Origin: Terriglobales bacterium
Lineage (GTDB): Bacteria > Acidobacteriota > Terriglobia > Bryobacterales > Bryobacteraceae
Direction of reading: 5' to 3'
Length of the DNA: 64,000 nt
Assembly: GCA_027485675.1 (NCBI GenBank)
Contig: JAIXQP010000033.1
Location: 186,001 to 250,000, forward strand
Positions 62,050 to 64,000 of the stretch are shown here, one piece after another; position 1 is the first letter of the stretch, and the number at the start of each line of letters is the position of its first letter. Made by a program: the position numbers and the translations under genes. The notes under the pieces are model-generated. The model saw only the letters and a program-made list of their open reading frames with translations, had not been told where the DNA came from and made no database searches.

Positions 62050-63032
62050 AGTATCCCGGCCGGCTTCCGACCGAGGTCTCGAGCCTCGCTACCTTAGTTG
62101 TCTTGATGCTGCTGGCCCGCCTGGGGATGGATCCGATCCCGCGGCACCTGCCCTATGCTCCGTTTCCGGAGGGCCTGAGCGAGGCGGCGCCGTGGCTGTT
62201 CCTGGGCGGGGCGTTGCTCGTGCTCAGCCAACGATACGTGCAGATGGGGGCTTTGCTGGCCGGGGCGGGGCTGCTGCTGAAGGTGCTGGGGAATATGCCG
62301 CTGTTTAGTAACGGTCGGTTACTCGACGGACTGACTCTGCTGCTGATTGGGTTGTATACGCCGCGCTGGGGCTTGGGGCCCTTGCGGGCGCAGTACTGCC
62401 TCGTGTATTTCGGAGCGGTGCTGAGTAAATTGATCGACGGCGATTGGTGGAACGGGGCGTTTGTGAACGCGACGCTGGACTATCACCGGCCGGGGGCGGT
62501 GGCGGAGGCGCTGGCGCCGCTGGCGCCGTGGGCGGGATGGGTGACGATGGCGACGGAGGCGGCGATCGGGACGGGCCTGGCGATTCCGGCGCTGCGGCCG
62601 GCGGCGGTGGTGCTGACCGCGGTGTTTCATACCGGGCTGCTGGTGCTGCTGCGGGAGGATTTCGCCACCTTCTACTACACGGTTTCGTTGAGCGCCTGCC
62701 TGCTGTTTTTGGAGTGGCCGGCGGTGCTGGCGGTGCGGATTCCGCGAGAGGGGTTCGTGTTTCTTGCGCGGAGGTCGGTGTTTACGAGCTTGCAGGCCGC
62801 GCCGGTGGAGCGGGGCAGTTGGCAGGTGCGGTTTGCGAACTACCGGTATGAAGGCCCAGCCGCGTTGGGGCTGCTGTTGTTCGCCAATTTCCCGGTGTTG
62901 GCGTTGCTGGTGGCGGGGGTGGCGTTGGTCAGCCGGCGCGGGTACGGCACGGTGCGGGAGGTGGTGCTGGTGGCATGTGTTGGGTTGGCGGTGGGGGTGT
63001 GGCGGTGGCGGAAGCAGGAGAAACGGACTTGA
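62046..63032 (+). CDS. HTTM-like multi-pass membrane protein
   Basis: A 328-residue protein with about eight hydrophobic helices. The YCLVYFGAVLSKLIDGDWWNGAFVNATLDY segment, and AVVLTAVFHTGLLVLLREDFATFYYTVSL, resemble the horizontally transferred transmembrane (HTTM) family, related to vitamin-K-dependent gamma-carboxylase. A basic C-terminus follows the last helix. The role is not known. It overlaps the small protein gene by 4 nt and the epimerase gene by 4 nt (TTGA), placing it in an envelope or glycan operon. Confidence 0.68.
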   Translation: MKYPGRLPTEVSSLATLVVLMLLARLGMDPIPRHLPYAPFPEGLSEAAPWLFLGGALLVLSQRYVQMGALLAGAGLLLKVLGNMPLFSNGRLLDGLTLLLIGLYTPRWGLGPLRAQYCLVYFGAVLSKLIDGDWWNGAFVNATLDYHRPGAVAEALAPLAPWAGWVTMATEAAIGTGLAIPALRPAAVVLTAVFHTGLLVLLREDFATFYYTVSLSACLLFLEWPAVLAVRIPREGFVFLARRSVFTSLQAAPVERGSWQVRFANYRYEGPAALGLLLFANFPVLALLVAGVALVSRRGYGTVREVVLVACVGLAVGVWRWRKQEKRT

Positions 63033-63946
63033 CGCGGGTGCTGGTGACCGGGGCGGGCGGATTCGTGGGGTCGCGGCTGGTGCGGCGATTGCAGGAGACG
63101 GGCGGCTACGATCCGTTTGCGATGGTGCGGCCGGGCGGGGCGCGGTCGCCGCTCGCCGAGAGCCGGACGCTGGTTTGCGACGTGACGGACCGGGGGGCGA
63201 CGGAGGCGGCGGTGCGGGCGTGCCGGCCGGAGGTGATCCTCCACGGGGCGATGGCCGGCGGGCATCCGGCGACGGCGGAGGACCGGCTGCGGTTTGCGGC
63301 GGTGGCGATTAGCGGGACGCTGCACCTGGCCGAGGCGGCGTTGGCGGTGGGGGTGCGGCGGTTCGTGCATCTGGGGAGTTTCTTGAGCTACCAGGCGCAG
63401 GAGCGGCCGGTGAGCGAGCAGGACCCGCTCGCACCGCGGACGTTTCGGGGAGCGGCGAAGACGGGGGCCGCGGTGCTGCTGCACCAGTACGCGGCTACCT
63501 GCGGGTTGCCGCTGACGAAGCTGCGGATCTTCTCGGTGTACGGGCCGGGGGAGGGGGCGCGGCGGTTTATTCCGGCCGTTCTGCGGGCGGCGCGGGAGGG
63601 GACGACGCTACCGCTGGCGCCGCTGCCGCGGCATGACTTTGTGTATGTCGAAGATGTAGTGGACGCTTGCCTGGCGGCGGCGGAGCGGGAGGTGGAGGCC
63701 GGAGCGATTTACAACATCGGCGGGGGCGTGAGCTACCGGAACGAGGAAGTCGTGGCCGAGGCGGAGGCGGCGACGGGGCGGCGGATTGCGACGGACCGGG
63801 ACGCGTATCCGCCGTCGCCCGCGGACGGTTCCTTCTGGCAGGCGGAGATCGGGAAGGCGGAGCGGGAACTGGGATGGCGGCCGCGCCACTCCTTGCGGCA
63901 GGGGCTGGAGGCGTATTGGGAATGGATGCGATCGACATCAGCGTAG
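63029..63946 (+). CDS. NAD-dependent epimerase/dehydratase-like SDR with altered active site
   Basis: A 305-residue extended SDR. The Rossmann motif VTGAGGFVGSRLV is intact, as are the D-V-T-D region, LHLAEAALAVGVRRFVHLGS, and a C-terminal substrate domain (VYGPGEGARRFIPAVL). The catalytic YxxxK reads Arg140-x3-Lys144 (TFRGAAK), so the usual Tyr is missing. TTG start at 63029 overlaps the upstream TGA and is preceded by AGGAG at 9 nt. The 3' end overlaps the GT2 gene by 25 nt. Probably acts on nucleotide sugars, but activity is doubtful. Confidence 0.85.
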   Translation: MTRVLVTGAGGFVGSRLVRRLQETGGYDPFAMVRPGGARSPLAESRTLVCDVTDRGATEAAVRACRPEVILHGAMAGGHPATAEDRLRFAAVAISGTLHLAEAALAVGVRRFVHLGSFLSYQAQERPVSEQDPLAPRTFRGAAKTGAAVLLHQYAATCGLPLTKLRIFSVYGPGEGARRFIPAVLRAAREGTTLPLAPLPRHDFVYVEDVVDACLAAAEREVEAGAIYNIGGGVSYRNEEVVAEAEAATGRRIATDRDAYPPSPADGSFWQAEIGKAERELGWRPRHSLRQGLEAYWEWMRSTSA

Positions 63947-64000
63947 TGCTGCCGCTTTACCGGACGGCGGCAACGCTCGAGGAGCTGCATCGGCGATTGA
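63922..64000 (+). CDS. family 2 glycosyltransferase, N-terminal part (continues beyond window)
   Basis: The frame from the ATG at 63922 reads MDAIDISVVLPLYRTAATLEE-like residues, the typical first strand and helix of GT-A glycosyltransferases (ISVVLPLYRT). It runs open to the end of the window, 26 codons. It overlaps the epimerase gene by 25 nt in another frame, consistent with the coupled layout upstream. Too short to say which sugar. Confidence 0.7.
   Translation, partial: MDAIDISVVLPLYRTAATLEELHRRL

Overview
The window reads as one continuous stretch of chromosome from a GC-rich, Gram-negative, soil-type bacterium. The best guess is Acidobacteriota, near Bryobacterales/Solibacter (inference from gene content only). 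Pointers are two large TonB-dependent receptors with N-terminal carboxypeptidase-regulatory-like domains, a PQQ dehydrogenase, a secreted DinB-like protein, an exosortase/EpsI pair, LACTB-like serine hydrolases and a CHAT/subtilase cassette. I see no rRNA, tRNA, CRISPR array, insertion sequence, integrase or prophage block. Genes are packed tightly: many neighbours share ATGA, GTGA or TTGA stop/start overlaps, and several convergent pairs overlap at their 3' ends.

Layout. 1-4947 (+): end of asnS, arginase, D-Ala-D-Ala ligase, S41 processing protease, Old Yellow Enzyme. 4926-6261 (-): DAACS symporter and a small membrane protein. 6328-8237: LACTB-like hydrolase converging on lipA. 8238-10676: a leader with a terminator-like hairpin before a secreted tail-fibre-like protein. 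10696-14522 (-): DinB-like protein, FtsK, UppP. 14577-21907: pyruvate kinase, exosortase/EpsI, SPOR protein (-), then XdhC/MocA/AsmA. 21904-25200: orphan histidine kinase, GH133 debranching enzyme, DUF2520 protein. 25197-33407 (-): a glycan-assembly run (methyltransferase, GT2, two PTPS-related/GT-C membrane proteins, BrkB) running on into uvrB. 33462-38750: adaptor lipoprotein, coiled-coil protein, thymidine kinase, methyltransferase, PQQ dehydrogenase.

38815-49251 (+) is the most interesting part. Ten genes lie head to tail with gaps of 2 nt or 4-nt overlaps: DoxX, a complete Dpp/Opp-type ABC importer (two ATPases, two permeases, binding protein), an ECF sigma factor, a TPR-CHAT caspase-like protease, a small zinc-finger protein and a secreted subtilase. 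The arrangement suggests one transcript joining peptide uptake, transcriptional control and two protease families, possibly a proteolytic signalling or conflict cascade. The subtilase carries a nine-residue peptide twice; the two copies differ only at synonymous codon positions.

49442-61551 holds two TonB-dependent receptors, a Tat-exported PhoD-like phosphatase and a large secreted endonuclease/exonuclease/phosphatase protein, consistent with scavenging extracellular nucleic acid and phosphate. 61699-64000 begins another envelope locus: small protein, HTTM-like membrane protein, epimerase-like SDR and the start of a GT2 glycosyltransferase. Promoters, terminators and functions given here are read by eye from sequence motifs; no searches were run.
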